From NCBI GenBank assembly GCA_001513045.1, contig LFSB01000057.1, positions 1 through 44,519 of the forward strand: DNA of 44,519 nt, read 5' to 3'. Within the stretch, counting starts at the first letter, position 1. Each line of letters opens with the position of its first letter. The translations under genes were made by a program, and so were the position numbers. Shown here one piece after another: positions 1-8,367 of this stretch. The notes under the pieces are model-generated. The model did no database searches, was not told the origin of the DNA, and saw nothing but the letters and a program-made list of their open reading frames with translations. This stretch comes from Clostridiales bacterium DTU089 (GTDB lineage Bacteria > Bacillota > Clostridia > Oscillospirales > Acutalibacteraceae).

Positions 1-773
1 ATCTGACCGTAAAGCTTTCCCCATACCGCCTTGCCCCAGCCCGTATCGGCTATTGTAAGGTGCAGACTTTCGGAGTTTATCTGATGCCAGTATTTCGCGG
101 TGGTGAGATGCGAAAGAGCGTAGGTGTGCGTATGAAGCACCATCTTGGGGTTTCCCGTTGTGCCGGATGAGAAATACATCAGCATAGGCTCATCTATGTG
201 TGTGGGGACGCGCTCCATCTCGGTTGAGAAACCGGAAATCGCATCGTCAAAGGCTTCCCAGCCCTCACGCGTACCGTTGACTATAAGCTTTGTGTGCACC
301 GTAGGGCAGTCGGGCATAGCGGCGTCCACATGCTCGGCGGTGTCGCCGTCCGCCGTGCAGATTATTGCCTTGACACCGGCGGAGTTTGCTCTGTATTCAA
401 CATCGTGCCTTGCAAGCATAAACGTTGCGGGAATTATGACCGCACCGAGCTTGTGAAGCGCAAGAATCGTAAACCAGAACTGATAATGACGCTTCAGCAC
501 CACCATAACCATGTCGCCCTTGCCGATGCCCTTTGAAGCGAGCATATTTGCCGTTTTGTTGCTGTAATCGCGCAAATCCGCATAGGTAAAGCGGCGCTCC
601 GAGCCGTCTTTTCCGCACCAGAGCAGCGCAAGCTTATCCGGCTCCGCCTTTGCTATTTCATCCACAACATCGTAAGCAAAGTTGAAATTATCCGGACATT
701 TCAGCTTATAATCACAGACGAAGCCCTTTGAGTCGAGTGTTTCGTCAACATATTTTTTATTTAAGTCCAACAT
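1..773 (-). CDS. AMP-dependent acyl-CoA synthetase/ligase, N-terminal part (runs off left edge)
   Basis: The first 257 residues of an adenylate-forming ligase; family members are about 550 residues, so roughly half is visible. Such enzymes activate a carboxylic acid with ATP to an acyl-adenylate and transfer it to CoA in the cytosol. The phosphate-binding motif YFSSGTTGNPKM lies near residues 201-212, followed by HTHTY. The N-terminal part resembles acetyl-/medium-chain acyl-CoA synthetases, but the chain-length pocket is mostly outside the window. The ATG at 773 has AAGGCGG upstream. The gene starts 11 bp after the HTH-cupin gene, so the two form an operon. Substrate unknown. Confidence 0.9.
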   Translation of the reverse strand, partial: MLDLNKKYVDETLDSKGFVCDYKLKCPDNFNFAYDVVDEIAKAEPDKLALLWCGKDGSERRFTYADLRDYSNKTANMLASKGIGKGDMVMVVLKRHYQFWFTILALHKLGAVIIPATFMLARHDVEYRANSAGVKAIICTADGDTAEHVDAAMPDCPTVHTKLIVNGTREGWEAFDDAISGFSTEMERVPTHIDEPMLMYFSSGTTGNPKMVLHTHTYALSHLTTAKYWHQINSESLHLTIADTGWGKAVWGKLYGQ

Positions 774-784
774 ATATATCCGCC

Positions 785-1351
785 TTATTTTTTCAGTATT
801 ATTGCAAGGAATTCACAATCCGAGCCGCCGGTGGCAATCATTCCGTGACCGTGAGAGGAATCATAGAGCACGCAATCCCCTTCTGAAAGGACTTCAATAT
901 GGTCCTCAAGCGCAACCTTGAGTGAGCCCTTAACTATAAAATCAAGCTCCTGCCCCTCGTGGCGCGAAAGTGCTATGGGCTTGGTATGCTCCTCGGGCTT
1001 GTACGGAGCCGTAACAAGGAAGGGTTCGCATTTTTTGCCCTTAAACCGCGCGGCAAGATGATAATAGTTAAAGCCGGAACGGCGCTTCATGGGTAAGCCC
1101 TCACCCTTGCGGACGATGGAATAAAATGAAAGTCTGGGATTTTCGCCCGTGAGCAGCTCTATCATATCCACGCCGAGCTTTTCGGCGCACTTATAGATGA
1201 ATGTGAATGAAAAATCGGTCTGCCCAGCCTCCGCGGCAATATACTCCTCGGGTGAGCATTCAACAGCCGTTGCCATCTCTTCAACGGAAAACTCCATAAT
1301 ATCGCGCAGACTCCGTATTCGCTCGGCTATTTCATTGATTTTCAGTTCCAT
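785..1351 (-). CDS. XRE-type HTH regulator with C-terminal cupin domain
   Basis: A 188-residue transcription factor. An XRE helix-turn-helix lies at about residues 3-60 and a small beta-barrel cupin at about 105-185, which in this family usually senses a small ligand. An ATG three codons upstream (1360) touches the GGGAGG ribosome site directly, whereas the ATG at 1351 sits 9 nt from it, so I place the start at 1351. It lies directly before the acyl-CoA ligase. Regulator-plus-ligase pairs of this type are common in Clostridia and the regulator probably controls the pair. The effector is not evident. Confidence 0.9.
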   Translation of the reverse strand: MELKINEIAERIRSLRDIMEFSVEEMATAVECSPEEYIAAEAGQTDFSFTFIYKCAEKLGVDMIELLTGENPRLSFYSIVRKGEGLPMKRRSGFNYYHLAARFKGKKCEPFLVTAPYKPEEHTKPIALSRHEGQELDFIVKGSLKVALEDHIEVLSEGDCVLYDSSHGHGMIATGGSDCEFLAIILKK

Positions 1352-1408
1352 TTGTGCCATCCTCCCTGAGATATATTAAGGTAAAACCGATATTGTCGTT
1401 GAATAAAT

Positions 1409-1437
1409 ATTTTATTACCTGCTATTTGATTTGTCAA
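1409..1437 (-). promoter_or_regulatory. Sigma-A promoter of the cupin regulator-acyl-CoA ligase operon
   Basis: On the minus strand, -35 TTGACA (1432-1437), a 17-nt spacer and -10 TAAAAT (1409-1414). The match is near consensus. The predicted transcript begins about 50 nt upstream of the regulator start. Confidence 0.8.
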
Positions 1438-1528
1438 GCACAGCAGAGAAATATATACATATAAAGCGCAAATCGGGTTTTGGTCAAAATCGAAAACAAA
1501 ACCATAAATTTGTATTGCTATTAAGACA

Positions 1529-1566
1529 ACAGGAGACAGCAAAAGCCGTCTCCTGTCAGTTTTTTC
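1529..1566. terminator. Hairpin between the URO-D-like gene and the cupin operon
   Basis: A perfect 9-bp stem, ACAGGAGAC (1529-1537) with GTCTCCTGT (1548-1556), and a 10-nt loop. The run of T follows on the plus strand (1560-1566). Read on the minus strand, where the URO-D-like gene ends at 1565, the following tract is only TGTCTTAA. It could serve as a weak terminator for that gene, but its orientation is unclear. Confidence 0.45.
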
Positions 1567-2542
1567 ATATCTCCGGGTCAGGACCGGGGGCATATACTCC
1601 TTCATTCCACCAAATGTTATTCATCATTTCATAGCGTTCAAGAGAAAGTCCGGTATACACACAGTTTGAGGTCGAAAAAATATAGCCGTATCCCGGCATA
1701 CCCTCGCGCAATGCGCGCCGTACATCCGCAGCGCACTCCTCATCCGTGCCCGTTTGCAGCAAGCCGCAATTGACATTGCCTATAAGACACAGCCTGTTGC
1801 CGTACAGACGCTTTACCTCAGCGAGGCTCACTCCGCCCTGAGGGTCAAGCGAGTGCAGGGCATCCGGCTTGCAATCCGCTATCTGGTCGATAATCGGCAT
1901 TATATTGCCGTCCGTATGCTTTATGCTGTAATAGCCCATGTCACGGTATTCTTTTAAAACCCCGGAAAGATAAGGTGCGACAAATTCAGAAAACATATCG
2001 GGAGAGAAAAACGGATTTATATTGAAGCAATAATCCGAGCACAGGGCAAAGCCGTCAAGCAGACCGGGATGCTTTGCCATGTTTTCGGCGAATCTGAGAG
2101 AGCCTTCGAGTCTGTTCTGTGCCTCACGCTTGAGAGCCTCCGGCTCCTCATACATACGAGCCGTAAATTCAAGCATATTGTCACCGTTGGGGATTTCAAA
2201 GGTCGGGTCGCCGTGACACATTATAAAAAATTCGTCTCCGCTTTTTTCGCGTATCAGCTCAATCGTACGCACAACACTGTCAAAATCGCCCGGATTTGCC
2301 TGAACAAAAATAGCGCTGTGGTGATATTTACGAGCCACCTGAACATAGGTTTCCGCAATATAATCAAAATGCGCCTCACGCTCCGAATCACTCATCTGCG
2401 ACCACTGGTAAAAATGCTGCTGCTCAGGAGCTATTCTGCCGAGAGCTTCAAGCGTCAGAAAAAACACAAGCTCAAAGGTGGGAACATGTCCTGTAAGCGG
2501 CTCACGACGCAGTGCTTTTATGAATCTTTCTTTTTCTGTCAT
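1565..2542 (-). CDS. Uroporphyrinogen decarboxylase (URO-D) family protein
   Basis: A 325-residue protein of the URO-D superfamily, which includes heme-pathway HemE and the corrinoid-protein methyltransferases MtaA/CmuA. Visible features are the N-terminal MTEKERFIKALRREP segment, a KHTDGN loop near residue 210 and a GNVNCGLL segment near 255, typical of the uncharacterised TIM-barrel members. HemE-type substrate residues are not obvious and no heme genes are adjacent, so a methyltransferase-like role is more likely than heme synthesis. No corrinoid protein gene is nearby to support that. The start has GGGTGG upstream. Likely a single-gene unit. Confidence 0.75.
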   Translation of the reverse strand: MTEKERFIKALRREPLTGHVPTFELVFFLTLEALGRIAPEQQHFYQWSQMSDSEREAHFDYIAETYVQVARKYHHSAIFVQANPGDFDSVVRTIELIREKSGDEFFIMCHGDPTFEIPNGDNMLEFTARMYEEPEALKREAQNRLEGSLRFAENMAKHPGLLDGFALCSDYCFNINPFFSPDMFSEFVAPYLSGVLKEYRDMGYYSIKHTDGNIMPIIDQIADCKPDALHSLDPQGGVSLAEVKRLYGNRLCLIGNVNCGLLQTGTDEECAADVRRALREGMPGYGYIFSTSNCVYTGLSLERYEMMNNIWWNEGVYAPGPDPEI

Positions 2543-2560
2543 TTATAAACCACCCTTACC

Positions 2561-2596
2561 GTATAAAAGCATGACCGAAGCTTGCGCTCCGGTCAT
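2561..2596 (-). terminator. Rho-independent terminator after the TM2-domain gene
   Basis: An 11-bp stem with one mismatch, between ATGACCGAAGC (2571-2581) and GCTCCGGTCAT (2586-2596), with a TTGC loop. On the minus strand it is followed by a T-rich tract (GCTTTTAT). It fits termination of the gene ending at 2616. Confidence 0.75.
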
Positions 2597-2615
2597 TAGA
2601 AATCAATACACGTCA

Positions 2616-3014
2616 CTACCGAACCCGTACGCCGAACTTGTTTTCAAACTCGGCATCGGACATGCAAAGATATAAAATGCCCTCAATAAGGCCTATAATT
2701 GCGGGTATTCCGCACCATGCAAACAGCACATAGAGAACACCCATTCCGATTTTCCCCATGTAGAATTTGTGAATGCCGATGCCGCCGAGCAATATTCCGA
2801 AAAGCCCTGCCGCGAGCTTGCTCTTGACGGGTCTGTCGTCCACACCACCCGGATAAGGAGGCTGGTATCCCGGCTGTTGATACTGCTGCTGATAAGGCGG
2901 CTGCTGATATTGCTGCTGATAAGGGTCATTCCCCGGAATCACCGTTCCGCATGCCGGACAAACCGTGTCGCCGGGCTGCAAAGGGCCTCCGCACTGCTGA
3001 CAAAAATTAGCCAT
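2616..3014 (-). CDS. Zinc-ribbon TM2-domain membrane protein
   Basis: A 132-residue protein. An N-terminal zinc ribbon (two CxxC pairs, CQQC and CPAC, in the first 25 residues) is followed by a Gln/Pro/Tyr-rich linker of near-repeats (about residues 29-58). A TM2 domain follows, with two hydrophobic segments around GIHKFYMGKIG and the acidic turn typical of the family. TM2 proteins are small membrane proteins of mostly unknown function. The reading frame is open 35 codons further upstream, but the ATG at 3014 has AAAGGAAAG correctly spaced and lies well downstream of the promoter. Confidence 0.85.
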   Translation of the reverse strand: MANFCQQCGGPLQPGDTVCPACGTVIPGNDPYQQQYQQPPYQQQYQQPGYQPPYPGGVDDRPVKSKLAAGLFGILLGGIGIHKFYMGKIGMGVLYVLFAWCGIPAIIGLIEGILYLCMSDAEFENKFGVRVR

Positions 3015-3146
3015 AATATAATCTTTCCTTTCGTAGAAACCGTAAACCTTGTGCTGCTTTTTATAAACGCACCAAAGCTTCGCTTTAAATTTGTTCTGAG
3101 CTTTATTTGCAAATTTCAAGCCCGTATAACTTATTTATACGCTTTT

Positions 3147-3175
3147 ATTATAACGCATTTTTGCAAAAAAAGCAA
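3147..3175 (-). promoter_or_regulatory. Promoter of the TM2-domain gene
   Basis: -35 TTGCTT (3170-3175), 17-nt spacer, perfect -10 TATAAT (3147-3152) on the minus strand. It leaves an untranslated leader of about 125 nt before the ATG at 3014, in which I recognise no known riboswitch. The promoter lies just beyond the murC stop codon. Confidence 0.75.
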
Positions 3176-3189
3176 GACTTGTCGACTGA

Positions 3190-4563
3190 TTACGACAATT
3201 TTTTTATCATAAGCTTTGCCGCCTTGTATATATCTCCGCAGCCGAGAGTAATGACAATATCCCCGTCGCTTGCGTTTTCAACAATGTAATCCGCTATCTC
3301 TTCAAAGGTTTTAAACCACACGCTGCCGGGCACGCCGTCGGCGATGTCCTGAGTTGTAACTCCGCAGGTGTTTATTTCACGCGAACCCATTATTTCACTC
3401 ATAACTACCCTGTCCGCAATGCGAAGCACACTCCTGAAATCCTCAAGCAGCATGTAAGTACGCGAAAACGTGAAGGGCTGAAAAACCGCCCAGACACGGT
3501 TATAGCCCATGGCCTTTGCGGCATTGAGCGTCACCTCAAGCTCCTTGGGATGATGCGCGTAATCGTCCGCTATCGTTATTCCGCGATAGGTTCCGAGCAT
3601 TTCAAAGCGTCTGCCCGCTCCCCTGAACTGCAAAAGCGCCTGTATGCACTGCTCGGGAGATGCGCCGCAGAATATCGCACACGCAATTGCGGCAAGCGAA
3701 TCTGAAACGGTGTGCTCCCCCGGAACATTCAAAACGACATGACCGAGCTTTTTATTCCCGAAAAAGAGGTCATACTCCGGAAATGCCCCGCCGTGCATGG
3801 TTATGTTTTCTGCGCGGTAATCACAGCCCGCGGAGGTTCCGAAGGACAGCATTACAGGCTTATTAAGCCCCGCTACGGCATCGAGCGTGTTTGCGTCATC
3901 CCCGTTATATATCACAGCCGTACCCGCGTTTTCCGCAAAGGTCCGGAAGGATTTTTTCAGGTTGTCGAGCGTTTTGAAATACTCCATGTGGTCCTTGTCT
4001 ATATTGAGTATTACCGCCGCGTTAACGGTAAGGTCAAGGAAGGTGTCCTTGAATTCGCACGCCTCGCACACCAGGCAGTCGCTCTTTCCGACTATTCCGT
4101 TAGTACCCGACAGCGGAAGCTTTCCTCCGATAACCGCAGACGGGTCAAGCCCTGCCATCAGGAGAATCTGAACCGTCATTGAGGTTGTTGTGGTCTTGCC
4201 GTGCGTACCGCATATTCCCACACAGTTCGGATAATGTCTGGAAACGGCTCCGAACAGCTTTGAGCGCTCGAAAACAGGTATTCCGAGCTCACGCGCGGCA
4301 ACAAGCTCCGGATTATCCGGCAGCAGTGCAGCCGTGTGGACTATCATGTCCGCACCCTCCACATTTTCCCTTTTGTGCCCTAAGGTAACGGGTATGCCCA
4401 GCGAGCGTATACGCGCAAGGGTATCGCTTTCGTTATTGTCTGAGCCCGTAAGGTTGTAGCCCTTGGCGTGAAGTATTTCAGCGAGCGGGCACATACCGGC
4501 TCCGCCTATTCCGATAAAATGTATGCGGCGGGCTGTTTTAAGAATATAATCTATGTCGTTCAA
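3190..4563 (-). CDS. murC: UDP-N-acetylmuramate--L-alanine ligase
   Basis: A 457-residue Mur ligase that adds L-alanine to UDP-MurNAc, the first amino acid of the peptidoglycan stem, using ATP in the cytosol. The FIGIGGAGM nucleotide-sugar motif is at residues 16-24, the ATP P-loop GTHGKTTTT at 119-127, and a DDYAHHP motif lies in the C-terminal third. Length and domain order are normal. The start appears to be TTG at 4563; the ribosome site is weak, so the start is the least certain part. It diverges from dpaA. A possible -10 TATAAT lies at 4613-4618. A 6-bp stem overlapping the stop codon (about 3179-3198) may terminate it. Confidence 0.95.
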   Translation of the reverse strand: MNDIDYILKTARRIHFIGIGGAGMCPLAEILHAKGYNLTGSDNNESDTLARIRSLGIPVTLGHKRENVEGADMIVHTAALLPDNPELVAARELGIPVFERSKLFGAVSRHYPNCVGICGTHGKTTTTSMTVQILLMAGLDPSAVIGGKLPLSGTNGIVGKSDCLVCEACEFKDTFLDLTVNAAVILNIDKDHMEYFKTLDNLKKSFRTFAENAGTAVIYNGDDANTLDAVAGLNKPVMLSFGTSAGCDYRAENITMHGGAFPEYDLFFGNKKLGHVVLNVPGEHTVSDSLAAIACAIFCGASPEQCIQALLQFRGAGRRFEMLGTYRGITIADDYAHHPKELEVTLNAAKAMGYNRVWAVFQPFTFSRTYMLLEDFRSVLRIADRVVMSEIMGSREINTCGVTTQDIADGVPGSVWFKTFEEIADYIVENASDGDIVITLGCGDIYKAAKLMIKKLS

Positions 4564-4667
4564 AAAAGCTCACATCTTTCCGAGATATTGCACTCTCAAA
4601 TATATTATGTTCATTATATTGCAAACAGACGAATAAATAAACCCCCTTTTTATATTTTTTATCCGTA

Positions 4668-4694
4668 ACGCGCCGGCGAGTGCGCTCATAATAT
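4668..4694 (+). promoter_or_regulatory. Candidate sporulation (sigma-K/sigma-E-like) promoter for dpaAB
   Basis: A CATAATAT element at 4687-4694 fits the CATANNNT core of mother-cell sigma factors, and an AC dinucleotide lies 17 nt upstream (4668-4669), as in sigma-K promoters. No good sigma-A pair is apparent in the same stretch. In Bacillus subtilis spoVF is sigma-K dependent. The motif is short, so the call rests partly on the downstream genes. Confidence 0.45.
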
Positions 4695-4724
4695 GATAAC
4701 AAAAAGCTAAAAGGGGCTTAACCT

Positions 4725-5597
4725 ATGAAATACATAAACGATTTTCTCATTCTCGGCGGAGATATGAGAGGAATATACGCGGGAGAAATGCTCAAAAACG
4801 AGGGCTTTGCGGTTGATTATTACGGCTTTTGCGATGTTGAGGGGTGCCGCGGGACATACCGGAACATCGATTCTGCAATAAAAAATGCCGCGATGCCGTT
4901 GCTGCCGCTCCCGGTATCGCGCGATTCTCAACTGCTGTTTGCGCCGTACTCCGAACGCGAAATATCGCTCTGCGAAATAGTAAACAACCTGTCTGCGGAG
5001 CAAACGGTTTTTGCGGGTATGGCGGACAAATATTTAATTGATTTGCTTGAACAAAAGCATATTACCCTCAATGATTATTTTAAGCGTGACGAGCTGGCAA
5101 TACTCAACGCGGTGCCCACCGCGGAGGGAGTGGTTCAGCTTCTAATCGACAACCTGCCCGTTACAATCAGCGGTCTTCGCTGCGCCGTGCTGGGCTTCGG
5201 CAAAACCGGAAAGGCTATCGCGCGGACGCTACATGCCCTCGGCGCACAAGTAACGGTTGCGGCAAGAGGTGCGGCGGATGTCGCTTATGCGTCAGCAGAA
5301 AATATTCATGCAATAAATCTTGAGGATTTTGCCGATTATGCTCCGGATTTTTCAGCCGTAATAAACACTGTGCCCGCAAGAGTTCTCGACGAAAAAAGGC
5401 TTTCTGCGTTAAACGGTGAATGCCTCCTCGTCGAAATTGCGTCAGCGCCGTTCGGCATAGACTTCGAGTGCGCTCGCGCGCTCGGACTAAAGGTTATAAA
5501 GGCAGGCTCCCTACCGGGAAAAATCGCGCCGAAAACAGCGGGAGAAATAATAGCAAAAACCGTAATTTCAATGCTGAAGGAGGGAAAGAAAACATGA
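4725..5597 (+). CDS. dpaA: Dipicolinate synthase subunit A
   Basis: A 290-residue protein. With DpaB it makes dipicolinic acid from 4-hydroxy-tetrahydrodipicolinate, a lysine-pathway intermediate; DPA accumulates in the spore core and is made in the mother cell. The N-terminus (FLILGGDMRGIY) is typical of DpaA. A Rossmann NAD(P)-binding motif, VLGFGKTGKAIARTL, lies at residues 155-169. Full length. The ATG at 4725 follows AAAAGGGG. It overlaps dpaB by 4 bp (ATGA), so the two are co-translated. Its presence is the clearest sign that the organism sporulates. Confidence 0.95.
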   Translation: MKYINDFLILGGDMRGIYAGEMLKNEGFAVDYYGFCDVEGCRGTYRNIDSAIKNAAMPLLPLPVSRDSQLLFAPYSEREISLCEIVNNLSAEQTVFAGMADKYLIDLLEQKHITLNDYFKRDELAILNAVPTAEGVVQLLIDNLPVTISGLRCAVLGFGKTGKAIARTLHALGAQVTVAARGAADVAYASAENIHAINLEDFADYAPDFSAVINTVPARVLDEKRLSALNGECLLVEIASAPFGIDFECARALGLKVIKAGSLPGKIAPKTAGEIIAKTVISMLKEGKKT

Positions 5598-6163
5598 AAT
5601 ATACCGCAGGCTTTGCAATATGCGGCTCCTTCTGCACCTTTGCGGAGGTCATCCCTCAAATTGAGGCTCTTGTAAAAAGCGGAGTTGATGTTGTGCCGAT
5701 AATGTCTCCGGCTTCATATTCAATCGACACTCGCTTCGGAAACGCAGAAGACATAAACGCACAAATCAAAAAAATATGCGGCAAGGAAATAATACACACA
5801 CTTCGCGACGCCGAGCCGATAGGCCCCAAAAAGCTCCTTGACCTGCTGATTGTCGCTCCGTGCACCGGCAACACCCTCGGCAAGCTCGCCAACGGCATAA
5901 CCGACACCTCTGTAACTCTCGCCGTGAAGGCACACCTCAGAAACGAAAGGCCGGTGCTGCTCGGGGTATCCACAAACGACGCGCTCGGTGCGGCTGCAAA
6001 AAATATCGGTCTTCTTCTGAACTGTAAAAACATATTCTTCATTCCGATGCGCCAGGACGCTCCCCAAAGCAAGCCGAAATCGGTTGTTGCCGACTTCTCC
6101 ATGACGCTGCCCGCCGCCGACGCCGCACTTGAAGCCCGACAGCTTCAACCGATATTTGTGTAA
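5594..6163 (+). CDS. dpaB: Dipicolinate synthase subunit B
   Basis: A 189-residue flavoprotein-like subunit partnering DpaA. Its fold belongs with the flavin-dependent decarboxylases; visible motifs are GFAICGSFCTF at the N-terminus, MSPASYSIDTRF near residue 37, and APCTGNTLGKLANGITD near residue 90. An AGGAGGGA ribosome site lies within the end of dpaA, and the ATG overlaps the dpaA stop. A strong bidirectional terminator follows at once, so dpaAB is a two-gene operon. Confidence 0.95.
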   Translation: MKYTAGFAICGSFCTFAEVIPQIEALVKSGVDVVPIMSPASYSIDTRFGNAEDINAQIKKICGKEIIHTLRDAEPIGPKKLLDLLIVAPCTGNTLGKLANGITDTSVTLAVKAHLRNERPVLLGVSTNDALGAAAKNIGLLLNCKNIFFIPMRQDAPQSKPKSVVADFSMTLPAADAALEARQLQPIFV

Positions 6164-6168
6164 AAATC

Positions 6169-6205
6169 AAAAAGCGCTTCGCCTGTTAAAGCGGAGCGCT
6201 TTTGT
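6169..6205. terminator. Bidirectional terminator between dpaB and hisIE
   Basis: A 13-bp stem with one G-T pair, AAAAAGCGCTTCGC on the left and GCGGAGCGCTTTT (6191-6203) on the right, with an 8-nt loop. T-rich tracts occur on both sides, so it can end both converging operons. Confidence 0.85.
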
Positions 6206-6850
6206 TCATTTCATGGTTTCCTGTTTTACTTTCCTGTCTATTACATGACGCGAGGCAAGCTCGGTTTTAATATCGTCAACGCTTATTCCGCTCTCAACCA
6301 TGAGCACGAGAAGATGATAACAAAGGTCGGAAATCTCATATATTGTTTCCTCGCGGCTGTTCTTCATTGCACCGATTATAACCTCGGTGCATTCCTCGCC
6401 GACCTTTTTAAGTATCTTCTCCCTGCCCTTTTCAAACAGATATGTGGTGTAGCTGCCCTCGGGGCGCTCCTTGTTTCTGCCCTCAAGCAGGGAATACAGC
6501 GCCTCAAGAGAGAAGCGCGCAACCTCATCATCGTTGAAAATGAGGTTTGAAAAGCAGCTGTCGGTTCCGAGATGACACGCCGGACCGTCCTTTATTACCT
6601 CAACAACAAGAGCGTCATTATCGCAGTCGCTTTTCACGGAGACTATGTGCTGAACATTGCCGCTGGTTTCCCCCTTGCGCCACAGCTCCCGGCGGCTGCG
6701 CGAATAGAAGCAGGTGCGTTTTTCTTCAAGTGATATCTCAAGGCTCTCGCGGTTCATATACGCTACGGTTAGCACCTCTCTCGAATAGAAATCCTGAACA
6801 ACAGCCGGTATAAGACCGTTCGCGTCAAATTTTATGTTATCAAGTGTCAT
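6206..6850 (-). CDS. hisI (hisIE): Bifunctional phosphoribosyl-AMP cyclohydrolase / phosphoribosyl-ATP pyrophosphatase
   Basis: A 214-residue fusion for steps 2 and 3 of histidine synthesis. The N-terminal HisI domain (to about residue 110) carries the metal-site motif SDCDNDALVVEV and the Cys pair around ACHLGTDSCF. The C-terminal HisE domain (about 120-205) has RPEGSYTTYLF and the KVGEECTEVI helix with its acidic metal ligands. It is the last gene of the his operon, 13 bp after hisF, with AAGGAGAG before the ATG. A terminator directly overlaps its 3' end region. Confidence 0.95.
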   Translation of the reverse strand: MTLDNIKFDANGLIPAVVQDFYSREVLTVAYMNRESLEISLEEKRTCFYSRSRRELWRKGETSGNVQHIVSVKSDCDNDALVVEVIKDGPACHLGTDSCFSNLIFNDDEVARFSLEALYSLLEGRNKERPEGSYTTYLFEKGREKILKKVGEECTEVIIGAMKNSREETIYEISDLCYHLLVLMVESGISVDDIKTELASRHVIDRKVKQETMK

Positions 6851-6863
6851 TTTCTTCTCTCCT

Positions 6864-7622
6864 TTATATTCTAACCCTCACGCCCGCGGCGTTAAGGTAG
6901 GCCTTCAAATCCGAAATACTCAGCTCCTTGTAGTGGAAAATGCTTGCCGCAAGTCCGGCGTCAACGCGTTCGAGTGTATTGAAAAGCTCGGAAAAATCCT
7001 CTTTTTTACCTGCCCCTCCGGAGGCAATTATCGGAATTGACACCGCGTCCGCTATTGCCGAGAGCATTTCAAGGTCAAAGCCGTTCTTCACCCCGTCGGT
7101 ATCTATACTGTTGACGACAAGCTCGCCTGCTCCGAGGCTCTCCCCCTGTTTTGCCCATTCTATCGCGTCAAGGCCTGTAAGCTCTCTGCCGCCCTTGGTG
7201 TAGACTCTGAATTTGCCGTCATACCTCGCAACGTCCATCGAAAGCACCACGCACTGGTTGCCGTATTTTTCAGCCGCCTCCGAAATGAGTCCGGGATTTT
7301 TTACGGCTCCCGAGTTTACGCTTACCTTATCGGCACCCGCCTTGAGCACACGGTCAAAATCCTCCACGGTATTTATGCTTCCGCCCACGGTAAGCGGGAT
7401 GAATATACGGGACGCCACGCGGCGCAGAACATCCGTAAAAAGAGGTCTGCCCTCAACGCTGGCGGTTATATCGTAAAACACAAGCTCATCCGCACCGGAG
7501 GCATTATAAAACTCCGCAAGCTCAACAGGGTCCTCCACATCGCGTACACCCTTGAAGTTTTTGCCCTTTACAACCCTGCCGTCGCGGATATCAAGACAGG
7601 GTATTATCCTTTTTGTAAGCAT
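6864..7622 (-). CDS. hisF: Imidazole glycerol phosphate synthase, cyclase subunit
   Basis: A 252-residue TIM barrel that uses ammonia from HisH to cyclise PRFAR into IGP and AICAR. Catalytic aspartates are in [16 protein letters not shown] near the N-terminus and in [12 protein letters not shown] mid-protein. A TTG two codons upstream (7628) is in frame, but the ATG at 7622 is 7 nt from GGGGAGG and starts with the canonical [11 protein letters not shown], so I choose it. It begins 2 nt after the hisA stop (TGAGAATG), implying coupling. Confidence 0.95.
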   Translation of the reverse strand: MLTKRIIPCLDIRDGRVVKGKNFKGVRDVEDPVELAEFYNASGADELVFYDITASVEGRPLFTDVLRRVASRIFIPLTVGGSINTVEDFDRVLKAGADKVSVNSGAVKNPGLISEAAEKYGNQCVVLSMDVARYDGKFRVYTKGGRELTGLDAIEWAKQGESLGAGELVVNSIDTDGVKNGFDLEMLSAIADAVSIPIIASGGAGKKEDFSELFNTLERVDAGLAASIFHYKELSISDLKAYLNAAGVRVRI

Positions 7623-7624
7623 TC

Positions 7625-8347
7625 TCAATCCTCCCCGGCACAGCGCAACGCATCCTCAAGCTTTACGGCACCGTTATATATCGCCTTACCGATTATCGCT
7701 CCGTACAAGCCCGTACTACGCAGTGCTTTTATGTCCTCAAGTGACGAAACTCCGCCGGACGCTACAATATTCAGTCCCTTTACCCGCTCCGAAAGCGTGG
7801 TGTATATTTCACGGTTTGTGCCCTTCATTGCACCGTCACGGTCGATGTCGGTATAAATAACGGTTTTTACTCCGGAATCACGCAATCTTCCGCAAAACTC
7901 CACGCTGTCCACTCCGGTTATTGTCAGCCAGCCGTCAATCGCCACCATGCCGTTTTTTGCGTCCACGCCGACGGCAATTTTTTCACCGTATCTGTTAACC
8001 ATTTTTTCAAGAAACGCATAGTCGTTTATCGCAGCCGTACCGAGTATCACACGGCCGACACCTATGTCGAGATATTTTTTTATGCGCTCCTCATCGCGGA
8101 TTCCTCCGCCCACCTGTGTAAACATGCTCTGCGCCTTTATTATACGCTCTATGATATCGTAGTTTGAAAGTCCGCCGTCCTTTGCTCCGTCAAGGTCAAC
8201 CACATGCAGAGCCGATGCTCCGAGCTCGGCAAAGCCCGCAGCCACTGCGGCGGGGTCATTGTTATATACCTCAACCTGTCCGTAATCGCCCTTTGTAAGA
8301 CGCACCACCTGCGCGCCCTTTATATCTATCGCCGGGAAAAGCTTCAT
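7625..8347 (-). CDS. hisA: ProFAR isomerase (HisA)
   Basis: A 240-residue TIM-barrel isomerase that opens the aminoaldose ring of ProFAR to give PRFAR. The first catalytic Asp is in [14 protein letters not shown] (residue 8); a second is in [14 protein letters not shown]. The two phosphate-binding GG turns (VGGGIRDEE and ASGGVSS) are intact. Full length, ATG start with AAAGG upstream, 20 bp after hisH. Confidence 0.95.
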   Translation of the reverse strand: MKLFPAIDIKGAQVVRLTKGDYGQVEVYNNDPAAVAAGFAELGASALHVVDLDGAKDGGLSNYDIIERIIKAQSMFTQVGGGIRDEERIKKYLDIGVGRVILGTAAINDYAFLEKMVNRYGEKIAVGVDAKNGMVAIDGWLTITGVDSVEFCGRLRDSGVKTVIYTDIDRDGAMKGTNREIYTTLSERVKGLNIVASGGVSSLEDIKALRSTGLYGAIIGKAIYNGAVKLEDALRCAGED

Positions 8348-8367
8348 ATCAATCTTTACCTTTCGGA

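Noticed and set aside
2850-2930. A tandem DNA repeat in the TM2 gene
   Set aside because: It is the coding sequence of a Gln/Pro/Tyr-rich linker, imperfect at DNA level and common in this protein type.
3015-3146. A riboswitch in the long leader of the TM2 gene
   Set aside because: AT-rich with only short weak stems; no known consensus seen.
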